32,068 nt of DNA from Bacteroidales bacterium (GTDB lineage Bacteria; Bacteroidota; Bacteroidia; Bacteroidales; UBA10428), in contig JAFGOZ010000082.1 in assembly GCA_016926235.1 (NCBI GenBank), forward strand, positions 1 to 32,068. The letters are read 5' to 3'. The notes beneath the pieces were generated by a model. It searched no databases, was not told the DNA's origin, and saw only the letters and a list, made by a program, of their open reading frames with translations. Both the position numbers and the translations under genes were made by a program. Shown piece after piece: positions 18,367-27,377 of the stretch. Numbering within the stretch: the first letter of the stretch is position 1; each line of letters begins with the position of its first letter.

Positions 18367-21300
18367 TTATCGTAAAATAATTATTTTGTGCAATTCAAAT
18401 TTCCTCTTGGAATGTATCTTAACAAAGTAAATGCCTGCATTAAATTTTGAAAGATCAAGGTCACGATGAGAACCAGCGATTACAGATGAATATTCCTCCT
18501 GATAAACCATTTTTCCAATATCCGAAAACACCTCAATATTTATGGAGGGCTCATCGATACTAAATCTTAGAGAAAATTTTCCAAATGAAGGATTTGGAGA
18601 TATATATGCTACTAGAGTATTATTATCATATAAGGTATTTTCATAATTGGTTATTATTAAATTGGTTTGCAGTATTAAACTATCACACCCATTAACATTT
18701 CCAATATGATCAATATAAGTACCGGCAGTAGTTTGATAATGTCCCCCTGCATAATAACTTTCCCCTTCATGGATAAGGACATCAATAGATTTATAGAGGG
18801 GATAGACCCTAAGGTTAGTAATAACCAAACTATCCCCTCCAGACATATTAACCAATGTATCAATATAGATACCGGTTTCTGTTTGATTTTCTCCTTGTGC
18901 AAAATAATTTTCTCCCTCACAAATGGATATGATTTGTGATGAAAAATTTATCACTTTCTCACCTATAATAGGATCATTTATTAAAGGATGAGGATAGATG
19001 TAAGGATGATATGTAAATCCATCTTCATCATATGATGGTTGTCTAAGGTAGTAATCCCTGTCTTCCTGAATTAACATATCCGCATTATTAGCATTTAACA
19101 GTATCAATTCAGGTGTCTCAGTCAATTGATTATTCCATACCCACATATCATGAATCTGATCAATTCCGGGATAAATACCACCGGCAGGCTGAACCGATCC
19201 TGTTTCCATTGTAAATCGTACAGCATATCTGAAATTAATAAATTCATTATTATAGACTACACCTCCTCCTCCTCTTAATCCAAGAGCAGACCATCGTTCA
19301 TCGTATCCTGCTTCTGGTGGTTCTACAAAAGTGTTATTATATATTTCATAGCATCTGGTACCTCTTTGCTGATCTGTTCCATCACCTACAATTGTTTCAA
19401 ATACAGGGCCATGGCCATCAATACTCCCACTCCGGGTGCTATACGAGTAACGCAATACGTAATTAGCCCCATTAAATGCACTTACAGGATGATTAGAAAT
19501 TTCATCCATAAAACAATCTTCAATAAAAACGGCTTCCTGTATTCCAAGTAAATTGATACTTCTCTCATATGCAGGCCATACTTTTGGCCCACAATGAATC
19601 CCATATGTACTTGTATATTCATCATCACTAAACCTGCAATGATCAATGACTCCACGTGTTGAAGGATAATTACCCCTGTTGTTTATTCCTACCATATAAG
19701 CCGAATTCCTTGAAGCGATAAAATGACAATGGTCAATCCTGAAATCAACCACGCTTCTGAAGCTGATAATGCCATATCCACGATAAGTAGCATGCGCAAT
19801 CCTTATTAATGAATCTCCTCCATTTACTGCTGAAAATGATGCAGTTTCCGCCATATTTATAATTGTTTTATTCATACCTGCACCAATAAGCCTGATATTG
19901 GATGACAGGTTTACGGTATTCTCCAGCAAATAGGTTCCTTCGGGCAGGTAAATTGAACCACCGCCCGAAGGAACCAGGAAATCAACCCCTGTTTGTATTT
20001 TATCAGAAATATCTGTTCCGGGTCTGCATTCCACAATATAAATATTAGGATCCATCTCGTTAACTATAAATCCATCTGATGATGAAAGATTGCTAAATGC
20101 TCCTGAACCGTTCTCAGCCCTAATGCTTAAATAATATTTTGTTCCCACATTTAATGATAATCCTTCAAGGAATAGAATAGTATCCAAGGTATATTTTGTC
20201 CAGTTAATAACATCATGTCCTCCTGCTGTAGTTCCTAAGGAATACCAATAATACAATATACCACTCTCATCATCCACTGAAGGGCTCCAATTAGCAGATA
20301 ATCTATCTGTATAATATACATCATCAACATCTGAAAAGAATCCGTCTCTTACTTCATTAATATCAGTTGGAGGTGTAGCATCAGGGATAATTAAAACCCC
20401 ATTTGATGATGCTGATGCACTCAGCAAACCCGCTTTATTCTCTGCCCTTACAGAAGTATAGTATGTTTTATCCGGTATTAAGGATAATCCCGTATAAGTA
20501 AACTGCCTTTCCAAGCCATTATCTGTCCAGTCAATAATGCTTATTCCTCCCTGAATAGTATCCACAGCGTACCAGTATCTATATATGTTACTCTCCGGAT
20601 CATTTGATTCGTCCCAGTTGGCTGACAGACTGCCTGTTGGATAGCTAAAGCTAATGTCTAATGATAATCCGTCTCTAACCTGAGATATCGTTAAAGGGGT
20701 AGATGGATCAATAACAATAGTAACTCCATCAGACGAATTTACATTACTCTGGTGGCCTTGTCCATTTTCTGCTTTCACAGAGATATAATATGTATGTCCA
20801 GCAGTTAAGTTTAAACCACTAACAGTTACATCAGTATTATTTCCATTACTTGTCCAGTCTACTATATCCGTCCCTCCGATTGTTGTTCCCAAAGCATACC
20901 AGTAGAATGAAATACCACTCTCAATATCTGAAGATGCTGACCAGTTAGCCGAATAATCCCGAATTGAATAACTATTGTCTATATCAACTCCGGTTCCATC
21001 ATTTATTGTTGTTATATTTGATGGAGGAGTAGAATCATAGGGTAATGTATATCCTATGATATATATATCAACGGTTTGGTTATTGACATAGGCTTGTATT
21101 CTATTATTTTCATCAAGTCCGCAAAGCCCCTGGGTCATTCCCGAATTGTATATTCCGGAATTATTTGACCGGTCATCTGTACTGCCTTTTTTTCGTATTG
21201 AGGCATAACGTCTGGCATTTTGGTCATTGTTGATTTCAAAAATAACCCCATTGGCCCTTAAGGGCAATATTCCTGATAAATCAATGTCTGTCCAAACGTT

Positions 21301-22065
21301 CTCAGGTGTTATGCTTACATTTATTGCGTTATCGAAGAATTCAGCCTGGGAACTAATATATCCTACTATACTGAGCCTGCCATCAGCGCCCGTTACTTTG
21401 CCTTCGAATTTTCTGTTTTGGTCCAGTCCGCAATATAGGTAGGTTGCATTTCGATATGAATAAACATTACTACCAATATCAGTACGATCATCAATGGATC
21501 CTGCTTTTCTTACACCTATATTACTATTGCCATTTATACTATATGCTTCAATAATTATCCCTTTAGTGCCTTCCGGTACAATATCACTCACATCAATTTC
21601 ATCCCAAGTTCCCGTAGCTGATGGGGTTCTGTTATATCCATCGGGGAAAAATGTGACGAAATTATCAGTATATCCAAGCAGGTAAATCTTGCAAGATGCT
21701 GTCTCAATATAAGATTCAAATAACCTGTTCTCATCCAGACCGCAAAATGCATAACGATGTCCGTGATCAGAAATTCTGAATTTATCTTCCAGTGAATTTG
21801 TTGATCCGTTTTTGCGAACAGCATGCCGGCTGGCAGTTTCTTCAATACCTTCATTTACCAGCTCAAGAATTACTCCTGTAGCACCAGCAGGAACATGTGT
21901 GCTTACATCCACATCACTCCAGGCACCGGTAGTTGGATGACTAACATCTATGGCATTTGTAAAATAATGAAAACCAGAGTTTGCCTGTGAATATCCTAAT
22001 TTACTTATTAAAGTTATTAAGAAGCATACCAGCATAAAACATTTTGAACGATTCAATATATTCAT
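18367..22065 (-). CDS. Multidomain secreted protein: three unnamed repeats, three FN3-like, Pectate_lyase_3 beta-helix, T9SS-like tail
   Basis: A 1232-residue exported protein with signal peptide ending near YSQA at 28. Residues 33-133, 138-236 and 243-340 are three homologous ~100-residue domains, each with a 'W.D.D.S...P.G..GVI.E' start, a central 'RK.GS' and a 'CGLD.NR' motif followed by 'Y..GY'; I do not recognise this family. Residues 346-450, 457-559 and 564-667 are three fibronectin-III-like domains ('SANWS.S.D.ESGI..YWY', 'YY.S..AEN'). Residues about 675-1040 are a Pectate_lyase_3-type beta-helix (VPSGGGSIYLPEGTYLL, SSNIRLIGAG). Two short 'C.GE.Y..G..QT..GIYIDT' modules and a T9SS type A sorting domain (SPNPSFGKFSLRFS ... 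FNAGIYFVKI) follow. It is the first gene of a likely two-gene operon with the 592-residue paralogue-like protein. Binding to and processing of a cell-surface or environmental polysaccharide is inferred. Confidence 0.88.
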   Translation of the reverse strand: MNILNRSKCFMLVCFLITLISKLGYSQANSGFHYFTNAIDVSHPTTGAWSDVDVSTHVPAGATGVILELVNEGIEETASRHAVRKNGSTNSLEDKFRISDHGHRYAFCGLDENRLFESYIETASCKIYLLGYTDNFVTFFPDGYNRTPSATGTWDEIDVSDIVPEGTKGIIIEAYSINGNSNIGVRKAGSIDDRTDIGSNVYSYRNATYLYCGLDQNRKFEGKVTGADGRLSIVGYISSQAEFFDNAINVSITPENVWTDIDLSGILPLRANGVIFEINNDQNARRYASIRKKGSTDDRSNNSGIYNSGMTQGLCGLDENNRIQAYVNNQTVDIYIIGYTLPYDSTPPSNITTINDGTGVDIDNSYSIRDYSANWSASSDIESGISFYWYALGTTIGGTDIVDWTSNGNNTDVTVSGLNLTAGHTYYISVKAENGQGHQSNVNSSDGVTIVIDPSTPLTISQVRDGLSLDISFSYPTGSLSANWDESNDPESNIYRYWYAVDTIQGGISIIDWTDNGLERQFTYTGLSLIPDKTYYTSVRAENKAGLLSASASSNGVLIIPDATPPTDINEVRDGFFSDVDDVYYTDRLSANWSPSVDDESGILYYWYSLGTTAGGHDVINWTKYTLDTILFLEGLSLNVGTKYYLSIRAENGSGAFSNLSSSDGFIVNEMDPNIYIVECRPGTDISDKIQTGVDFLVPSGGGSIYLPEGTYLLENTVNLSSNIRLIGAGMNKTIINMAETASFSAVNGGDSLIRIAHATYRGYGIISFRSVVDFRIDHCHFIASRNSAYMVGINNRGNYPSTRGVIDHCRFSDDEYTSTYGIHCGPKVWPAYERSINLLGIQEAVFIEDCFMDEISNHPVSAFNGANYVLRYSYSTRSGSIDGHGPVFETIVGDGTDQQRGTRCYEIYNNTFVEPPEAGYDERWSALGLRGGGGVVYNNEFINFRYAVRFTMETGSVQPAGGIYPGIDQIHDMWVWNNQLTETPELILLNANNADMLIQEDRDYYLRQPSYDEDGFTYHPYIYPHPLINDPIIGEKVINFSSQIISICEGENYFAQGENQTETGIYIDTLVNMSGGDSLVITNLRVYPLYKSIDVLIHEGESYYAGGHYQTTAGTYIDHIGNVNGCDSLILQTNLIITNYENTLYDNNTLVAYISPNPSFGKFSLRFSIDEPSINIEVFSDIGKMVYQEEYSSVIAGSHRDLDLSKFNAGIYFVKIHSKRKFELHKIIILR

Positions 22066-22556
22066 AATTTTTCCTTAGTTATATTCAAATTATCATTATT
22101 ATTCTCATCCTATTCCACTCCAAAACCAAATATTCATGACAGATTTCTTCCTCAGGAAAAAGTAAAAGCATATTATCAGATAGTTTCACGGTCGATTTAT
22201 CGCAATATTTTTTTACCATTTCAGCTTGAGTTTATAAAGTTTGTATCTAAGTATTATGAACAATCCTAATTTTAAGGTTTTCTATCACTAGTAATATACT
22301 AGTACAAAAATTCATCGATCGAGAAATCTTTAAAAATAAATTTTGATTTGAAAACACATTTGCAATACCTGTTTATTTTTAGTAAATATTATAATATGCT
22401 TATTAATTTAAAAATTTAATATACAAATGGTTAGAAGTACATAAATGAATGGCTGAAATATGTTAACAAATGGTAAAATTGTTAACGGTGGAATTATCCA
22501 AAAATTAACTTCAGCGAAGTCTCAAAAATTTGAAATTATAAAGGGTTTAATCTATT
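22066..22556. other. Intergenic region, no gene
   Basis: These 491 AT-rich bases hold no credible coding frame. They include the direct/inverted motif ACTAGT-AATAT-ACTAGT (22287-22303), possibly an operator, and the hairpin ACTTC-AGC-GAAGT at 22508-22520 just past the histidine-kinase stop. I see no clear TAnnTTTG box next to the downstream gene start at 22065. Confidence 0.5.
22508..22520 (-). terminator. Possible terminator of the sensor kinase gene
   Basis: On the minus strand ACTTC-GCT-GAAGT is followed by TAATTTTTGG, 37 bp past the kinase stop codon. The stem is only 5 bp, so this is a weak intrinsic terminator. The palindrome is of the same 'short arm, 3-nt loop' kind seen elsewhere in the window. 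Confidence 0.35.
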
Positions 22557-24560
22557 TTAACCCAATAAAGAAGGAATTACAAGTTCTACTTTAGAACCTT
22601 TACATTCACCATTTGGTTCTTTTAAATCAGTGCAAGTAAAGCTTGTATGTTTATTTTTCAAAATACCTAACAGGACAATTCTTTTTTTTGTTAATTCAAT
22701 TCCATACGATTTATGTTTAGTGCTTTCCTGGCTGGCTTTCGATCTTTCAAATCCAATACCATTATCAATTATAGTGTAAACGAGATTGCCATTATTTCTA
22801 TGAACTTTTGTAAAGATGTTACCTTTGTGCTTAATCTTTAAAACACCATGTTTTATTGAATTTTCTACCAAAGGTTGGATCAGAAATGAAGGAACCAGTT
22901 GTTCTTTCATATCAATGCCCGGATCGATCTCTATGGTGTAATCAAACTTATTATTCATTCTAATCTTTTCTAATTCGAGATATAATTTTAGTGCCTGAAT
23001 TTCGTCTTCTAAAGCTATGATATCATTTTGTGAATTGTGCAAGTTTAACCTCATCAATTGGGCAAACTGCGATACATACTCCATCGATTCTTCTTTTTTA
23101 TTGTTATAAATAAAATACTGGATAGAGTTAAGTGTATTGAAAATAAAATGAGGGTTCATCTGTTGTGCCATTAATCTTTGCCGGTAGCCATCAATCTCAT
23201 TTTTCAGGTTTATTATTCTTTGTTTCTGTTTGAACCTGAAAGTAATAACTAAAAGTGTAGCGATAATTAAAGAAACAACAAATCCAAATATAGTTAAAGT
23301 ACGCACTAGTTTTAACCTTTCCGTTTCATCTTTCAGTTCAGCATCCATTTGCTCCTGCTTTTTATTCAATTCATATTGCATTTTGAGATTGGCAATTTCA
23401 TCGGCTTTTTGTTCATTTAAAGACGAATCATTTCGTTCAGAATATATAACATGATACTCATAAGCCTTAGTATAATTTCCCATAGCTTTATATAGTCTGC
23501 TTAGTTTTAAATATGCCCCGTTTATCAGGGAATATTCGACATCATCTTTATTTTTTATTGCGTTTAGAAAATGATCCAGGGCTTTATCGTATTGGTTTGT
23601 TTTCATGTATAGCTCACCAAAAGAAATATTGGCCCCGGTTATAATGTAAAGGTTATTTATTTTGTGTGCAATGCTATCTCCTCTTTTGAGAAAAATCATT
23701 GCACTGTCATATTGATCATGTTCTGTATAATAATCACCAATATTAATAAGACTGACTGCTTCCACTGTAGAAAAATTTGCCATTCTGGCATAATAAAATG
23801 CTAATTGAAAGTTTTTTAGAGCTTCATTATCTTGTTTTAATTCTTTATAGGACAATGCTATTACATTTGTTAACATACTAACTTGTTGATAGTTTTTTGT
23901 GGCCATTGCATAGGCTAATGCTTTTTGGCAATGAAAAATTGCCAACTCCGGTTTTTTCATTAACTGGTAGTTAACTCCAATCGTATAAAGAAACCTTATA
24001 ATCTGTAAAGTGTCATGTAATTCTTCTGCGATAGGCAATCCCTGAAAGTTATAACGTGTAGATATCTCAAATGATCTTTCCCAACGGTATGCAGCTCCAA
24101 GATTCAGATAATTATTCATCAGGTCTTTCTTCAAATTAAGATTTTTCAGTATCGCATTCGATTTTTGGAGATAATAGAGCGCTGTATCAAACTTATTTTG
24201 ATACATTAATACACCGCCATAGCTATTATATAGTCTGGCTAAATCAGTTACCCTGTCTTTGGGAATTATTGTAACAGCTTTATTGTAATAATATTCTGCT
24301 GAGTCGTATTGAAATTTATAGGCAAAAACTTTCCCCCGGCATCTGTAAACCCGGCTAACAAGATAAGGATCGGTAATTAAAGCTAGATAATTAATGGCCT
24401 TCTGACTATAATAAAATGCACTATCGGTATTAGTTAAACAATAGTTTTCCGCAGTTTTTAAATAATTACACAGTAATGAAGTATCTATATCTGATTTTGC
24501 ACTTGCGATTAAATAAGAAATACTCAAGATACTAATAACAACCAGTTTTTTGAGGAACAT
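22557..24560 (-). CDS. TPR-containing LytS/YehU-type sensor histidine kinase
   Basis: A 667-residue membrane sensor kinase. It has a signal peptide (MFLKKLVVISILSISYLIASA), a periplasmic region of about 30-385 built of tetratricopeptide repeats ('A..YY.KA', 'A..YLQKS', 'A...F..A', 'KALDHFLNA'), a short coiled coil (about 385-415), one membrane helix (about 418-441) and a cytoplasmic His_kinase domain of the LytS type: phospho-acceptor His471 in 'QQMNPHFIFNTLNSIQYF'. The ATPase domain has an N box 'LVENSIKHG' (564-572) and a G box 'DNGIGF' (599-604). These kinases usually work with LytTR response regulators, but none lies next to it here, making it an orphan. A TACTTTTG box 84 bp upstream of the start and a 10-bp dyad beyond it suggest its own regulated promoter. 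The signal sensed by the TPR part is unknown. Confidence 0.92.
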   Translation of the reverse strand: MFLKKLVVISILSISYLIASAKSDIDTSLLCNYLKTAENYCLTNTDSAFYYSQKAINYLALITDPYLVSRVYRCRGKVFAYKFQYDSAEYYYNKAVTIIPKDRVTDLARLYNSYGGVLMYQNKFDTALYYLQKSNAILKNLNLKKDLMNNYLNLGAAYRWERSFEISTRYNFQGLPIAEELHDTLQIIRFLYTIGVNYQLMKKPELAIFHCQKALAYAMATKNYQQVSMLTNVIALSYKELKQDNEALKNFQLAFYYARMANFSTVEAVSLINIGDYYTEHDQYDSAMIFLKRGDSIAHKINNLYIITGANISFGELYMKTNQYDKALDHFLNAIKNKDDVEYSLINGAYLKLSRLYKAMGNYTKAYEYHVIYSERNDSSLNEQKADEIANLKMQYELNKKQEQMDAELKDETERLKLVRTLTIFGFVVSLIIATLLVITFRFKQKQRIINLKNEIDGYRQRLMAQQMNPHFIFNTLNSIQYFIYNNKKEESMEYVSQFAQLMRLNLHNSQNDIIALEDEIQALKLYLELEKIRMNNKFDYTIEIDPGIDMKEQLVPSFLIQPLVENSIKHGVLKIKHKGNIFTKVHRNNGNLVYTIIDNGIGFERSKASQESTKHKSYGIELTKKRIVLLGILKNKHTSFTCTDLKEPNGECKGSKVELVIPSLLG

Positions 24561-24643
24561 AATCAGTGTATTAGTTATGCTATTGTAAAAAAGGAATTAT
24601 AGAATCTGCTGTGAATACTATTTTCCCCTTTTTTCTATACTAA

Positions 24644-24651
24644 CAAAAGTA
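24644..24651 (-). promoter_or_regulatory. Candidate -7 box of the sensor kinase promoter
   Basis: On the minus strand TACTTTTG exactly fits the Bacteroidota TAnnTTTG -7 consensus, about 84 bp before the kinase start. The -33 element is poor (GTAA at the right distance instead of TTTG), which would fit a promoter needing activation. Confidence 0.45.
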
Positions 24652-24683
24652 TAACCTCTTTTCTGAATATTTACTATACATGA

Positions 24684-24705
24684 TAAAATAATTGTAATTA
24701 TTTTA
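24684..24705. promoter_or_regulatory. Perfect 10-bp inverted repeat upstream of kinase promoter
   Basis: TAAAATAATT-GT-AATTATTTTA is a perfect dyad with a 2-bp centre, ending about 33 bp upstream of the kinase -7 box, so it covers roughly -40 to -60. This is a typical position for an activator site. No regulator is identified; AT-rich dyads also arise by chance. Confidence 0.35.
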
Positions 24706-24881
24706 CAAGAGCTAGATCAAATGATGACTGGAGTTTCCTCAAAAAATTCCATCAGGAAATAAAGATAATTGAAATTGGTCGTAATGGGGGGCCAATCCTA
24801 CTTTTAAATTCAACAAGAACGGTTCTTTAATAAAGAATTTGCGTCCATAAGCTTCCTGATGTTTTTACCAGAAACCAAGTT

Positions 24882-24904
24882 CCCAAATTGGGTGTATTTT
24901 TTTT
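24882..24904 (+). terminator. Terminator-like hairpin with no upstream plus-strand gene
   Basis: CCCAA-A-TTGGG is followed by TGTA and eight T's. It looks like a weak plus-strand intrinsic terminator, but no plus-strand gene precedes it. It may be chance or mark the end of a short untranslated RNA. Confidence 0.2.
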
Positions 24905-25121
24905 AAGGAATCTTTTTTTATTACATTTCAGATTTGAATAAAGTATAATAGATATATAGGTTATGGTTCAGCCAGATCGATACTAATTTTTGAGGAAGCA
25001 CCGGTAAACAAATGTAAGATCGCATATTTTATTCTGATGAAGTTTTATTTAAACATTGCTTTGATATAAATGCTTCCATCAGACATATTCTTGACACCAA
25101 TAAAAATTGATTCTTTTTAAT

Positions 25122-25129
25122 TATTTTTG
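25122..25129 (+). promoter_or_regulatory. Candidate -7 box of the DUF4861 gene
   Basis: TATTTTTG fits TAnnTTTG and lies about 60 bp before the start codon at 25189. There is no TTTG at the expected -33 distance, so support is weak. Confidence 0.3.
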
Positions 25130-25188
25130 AGGCTTGTTCTAATTTATCAATTTATGACAGACCATTTCAAATCCTAAAACCAAATGCT

Positions 25189-26472
25189 ATGAAGAACTTT
25201 ATGAAAACCCTGCTTTTTATTTGCATTACCATTACCGTTGCATCTTGTAATTCAGGAAAAAATGCCGGCCAAAAAATCATTCTGACGAATAATTCATCCG
25301 TTGATCTTTTTGATAAAGCCATTACTGTAAAAAGAGATAACCTTACAATAAAAGATGAAGCCCTTTACCCTGTTATAAAGACTGAAGCGGGAGATGAAAT
25401 CCCTTCACAACGGGAAGATTTGGATGGAGATGGAAACTGGGACCAGATATTCTTTGTGATTAACCTGTCTGCAAAGGAAAAAGCCAGCCTGAACCTTTCC
25501 TGGACAAAGGAAGAGCCGCAATATGTTAAACGCACCAATGTCCGTTTCGGAAAGCGTGAAAGCAAAGATAGTATAGTAAAACCACAAACATCTGAAGTAT
25601 TATATGCAAACAAAGTGCATAAAGCCCTCGGATACCAGCCCTACCAAACGGATGGTCCCATGTGGGAAAATGACAAGTGCGGCTTTCGCCACTATTTTGA
25701 CGGACGAAATGCCAATGACTACTATGGTAAAAAAGTAGCTTACATTACCCCTGACACTGTAGGCATTGGTCCTAATGGTGAAGTGTACGATAATTACCAT
25801 GTAATGGCTGACTGGGGACGTGATGTGCTTTCTGTTGGAAATTCAGTGGGTATTGGAGGCTTTGGTCTTATAGTTGGAGATAGCATAGCCCGTCTGGGTA
25901 TTACTAATGATGATACCTTAAATAATATTGAAAAATCAACATTTAAAATTGTTGAGAATGGCCCTGTACGTTCCATCATGACCTTTGATTATGAAAACTG
26001 GAAGGTGGCAGACCGTACATACCAGGTACATGAGAAAACAAAGATATGGCCGGGTATGTATGCATATAAAAACAAAGTTGAGATGAGCGGTCTTAAAGGT
26101 GACGAAACATTATTGGTAGGACTTGTTAACAGGGATACAGATGAGGATCTCGTTGAATTAAACGTGGAAGACAAGTTCATCGTATTGTACACACACGACA
26201 AACAAACCTATGACAAAACATGGTACCTGGGACTTGCCCTGATACTTCCTAAAACAGAATACTTAGGATATGGTGAAGCAGGGAAAGAAACCGCTGTTGC
26301 CACTACCTACTATGCCAAAATGAAGATTAAAAATGATACTCCCGTCAGCTATTATGCTGCCGGATGCTGGGAAATATCCGATCCTCAGTTTGCGGATTCA
26401 CTGTTTTTTGAGAACTATATTGTTGACCTGGCAAAACAACTGGGGGCTGAGGTAAGTGTTGAAGTGGAATAG
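25189..26472 (+). CDS. DUF4861 family lipoprotein
   Basis: A 427-residue protein, the only plus-strand gene in the window. A lipoprotein signal (MKNFMKTLLFICITITVASC) ends in a VASC lipobox, so Cys20 would be lipidated and the protein anchored in a membrane, probably the outer one. The body carries the DUF4861 signature 'GPMWENDKCGFRHYFDGR' followed by 'DYYGKK', with many conserved Asp/Trp residues, and fills the usual family length. DUF4861 proteins are commonly seen near polysaccharide lyases and glycoside hydrolases in Bacteroidota; their activity is not known to me. Here the neighbours are a sensor kinase (divergent) and a hypothetical protein (convergent), with no SusC/D pair, so the sugar link is only suggestive. 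By eye its codons are richer in G and C than those of the flanking genes. It ends at a hairpin terminator. Confidence 0.85.
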   Translation: MKNFMKTLLFICITITVASCNSGKNAGQKIILTNNSSVDLFDKAITVKRDNLTIKDEALYPVIKTEAGDEIPSQREDLDGDGNWDQIFFVINLSAKEKASLNLSWTKEEPQYVKRTNVRFGKRESKDSIVKPQTSEVLYANKVHKALGYQPYQTDGPMWENDKCGFRHYFDGRNANDYYGKKVAYITPDTVGIGPNGEVYDNYHVMADWGRDVLSVGNSVGIGGFGLIVGDSIARLGITNDDTLNNIEKSTFKIVENGPVRSIMTFDYENWKVADRTYQVHEKTKIWPGMYAYKNKVEMSGLKGDETLLVGLVNRDTDEDLVELNVEDKFIVLYTHDKQTYDKTWYLGLALILPKTEYLGYGEAGKETAVATTYYAKMKIKNDTPVSYYAAGCWEISDPQFADSLFFENYIVDLAKQLGAEVSVEVE

Positions 26473-26480
26473 CAGATAAG

Positions 26481-26543
26481 GGCTGTTAGCTTTTAGCTGT
26501 GAGCTATTGGGAGCAATGAGCCAGGAGCTAATAGCCTTTTTTT
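26481..26543 (+). terminator. Rho-independent-like terminator of the DUF4861 gene in an AGCT-rich repeat
   Basis: GGCTGTTAGCT (26481-26491) pairs with AGCTAATAGCC (26526-26536), 10 of 11 positions, followed at once by seven T's. It begins 8 bp after the stop codon. The stem is made of the same AGCT/TTAGC words as the repeat at 31623-31736, so a dispersed repeat seems to supply this terminator. Confidence 0.6.
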
Positions 26544-26577
26544 AGCAGCTCTGTGATATTGTAACATAACACCGTCC

Positions 26578-27180
26578 TCAACGACTTTCCGGCTCATCAA
26601 TTGTACAAATAATCCACCTGCCGGAACCCCTGTAATATTCAATGGCCATTTTTTCCTTTTTGCCATCACTAAAATAGAACTTACCATCATTTTCTATCAG
26701 AAAATTGGTATACTCGTAGTTTAATGGATTTTTAAAGTACGATTTTAACATGACATCCAAATGTTCCAGGCTTTCCAACCTGTCTTTTTCTGCCACCCAT
26801 CTTAAATAACAATATGGTTCATCTTCAGAATTCATATTCTCACACCAATACTTAATATAAACATCCTGGCGTCCATCTACTTCATTAACATCTGCATCAT
26901 AAATATTAGTATCCGGAAAAATCTTCTTAAGTATATACATAGCGCCATAGCCATAAAATATTTCCTGGAATACCAGGATAGAATCATTCGTTTCTCCATC
27001 AAGTACTTCTTTGATTTTAAAAGTAAAGATGAAGGAATTATGAACCTTCCCCGTGCTTCTTACATTTTGAATTTCAGCCAATACCGTAATGTATTCCCTT
27101 GAATTATTGTCCTGACCAAACAAGGAATAAGAAAAAATCAAAAAGAGGAAAATTAAAACAGGTTTTTCAGGTATTTTCAT
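26578..27180 (-). CDS. Secreted protein of unknown function
   Basis: About 200 residues with signal peptide MKIPEKPVLIFLFLIFSYSL-FGQ. An in-frame ATG at 27309 exists, but I chose 27180: it puts the signal peptide at the N-terminus, and a TAACTTTA box lies between the two (27222-27229). The mature part starts 'REYITVLAEIQNVRSTGKVHNS' then 'FTFKIKEVLDGETNDSI', which resembles the strand-rich start of small exported OB/CbpA-like proteins, but I recognise no family. It contains scattered Cys and many aromatic residues. It converges on the DUF4861 gene and is followed there by the AGCT-rich hairpin. Upstream lies the 4-TM gene, 198 bp away. Function unknown. Confidence 0.75.
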   Translation of the reverse strand: MKIPEKPVLIFLFLIFSYSLFGQDNNSREYITVLAEIQNVRSTGKVHNSFIFTFKIKEVLDGETNDSILVFQEIFYGYGAMYILKKIFPDTNIYDADVNEVDGRQDVYIKYWCENMNSEDEPYCYLRWVAEKDRLESLEHLDVMLKSYFKNPLNYEYTNFLIENDGKFYFSDGKKEKMAIEYYRGSGRWIICTIDEPESR

Positions 27181-27221
27181 TTGTTCTATAGATAAATCAT
27201 ATAAAAATATAATCTTTATAC

Positions 27222-27229
27222 TAAAGTTA
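27222..27229 (-). promoter_or_regulatory. Candidate -7 box (TAACTTTA)
   Basis: TAACTTTA is one base off TAnnTTTG and lies about 42 bp before the chosen start at 27180, inside the longer alternative frame. This supports the shorter start. Confidence 0.4.
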
Positions 27230-27377
27230 CTGTTGCTAAAGATATCAATTTTCATCTTATTTTCTAATAAAAGCATTTTGTGTATTAGTTTTTGGCTTTT
27301 TAGTGGCAAGAGCTAAATGATAATGACAAGTAGCTTTTTACCTCCTTATATTTAGAATAACAAAGACAATATACCAA

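Larger units (their letters stand above)
24561..25188. other. Divergent intergenic region between kinase and DUF4861 genes
   Basis: 628 bp with no credible gene. It contains candidate promoter boxes in both directions, a perfect 10-bp dyad (24684-24705) and a plus-strand terminator-like hairpin (24882-24904), each annotated separately. The rest is AT-rich DNA without visible structure. Confidence 0.5.

Noticed and set aside
16559..22065. Calling the two beta-helix proteins pectate lyases with confidence
   Set aside because: The superfamily covers several activities and I cannot place the catalytic residues by eye.
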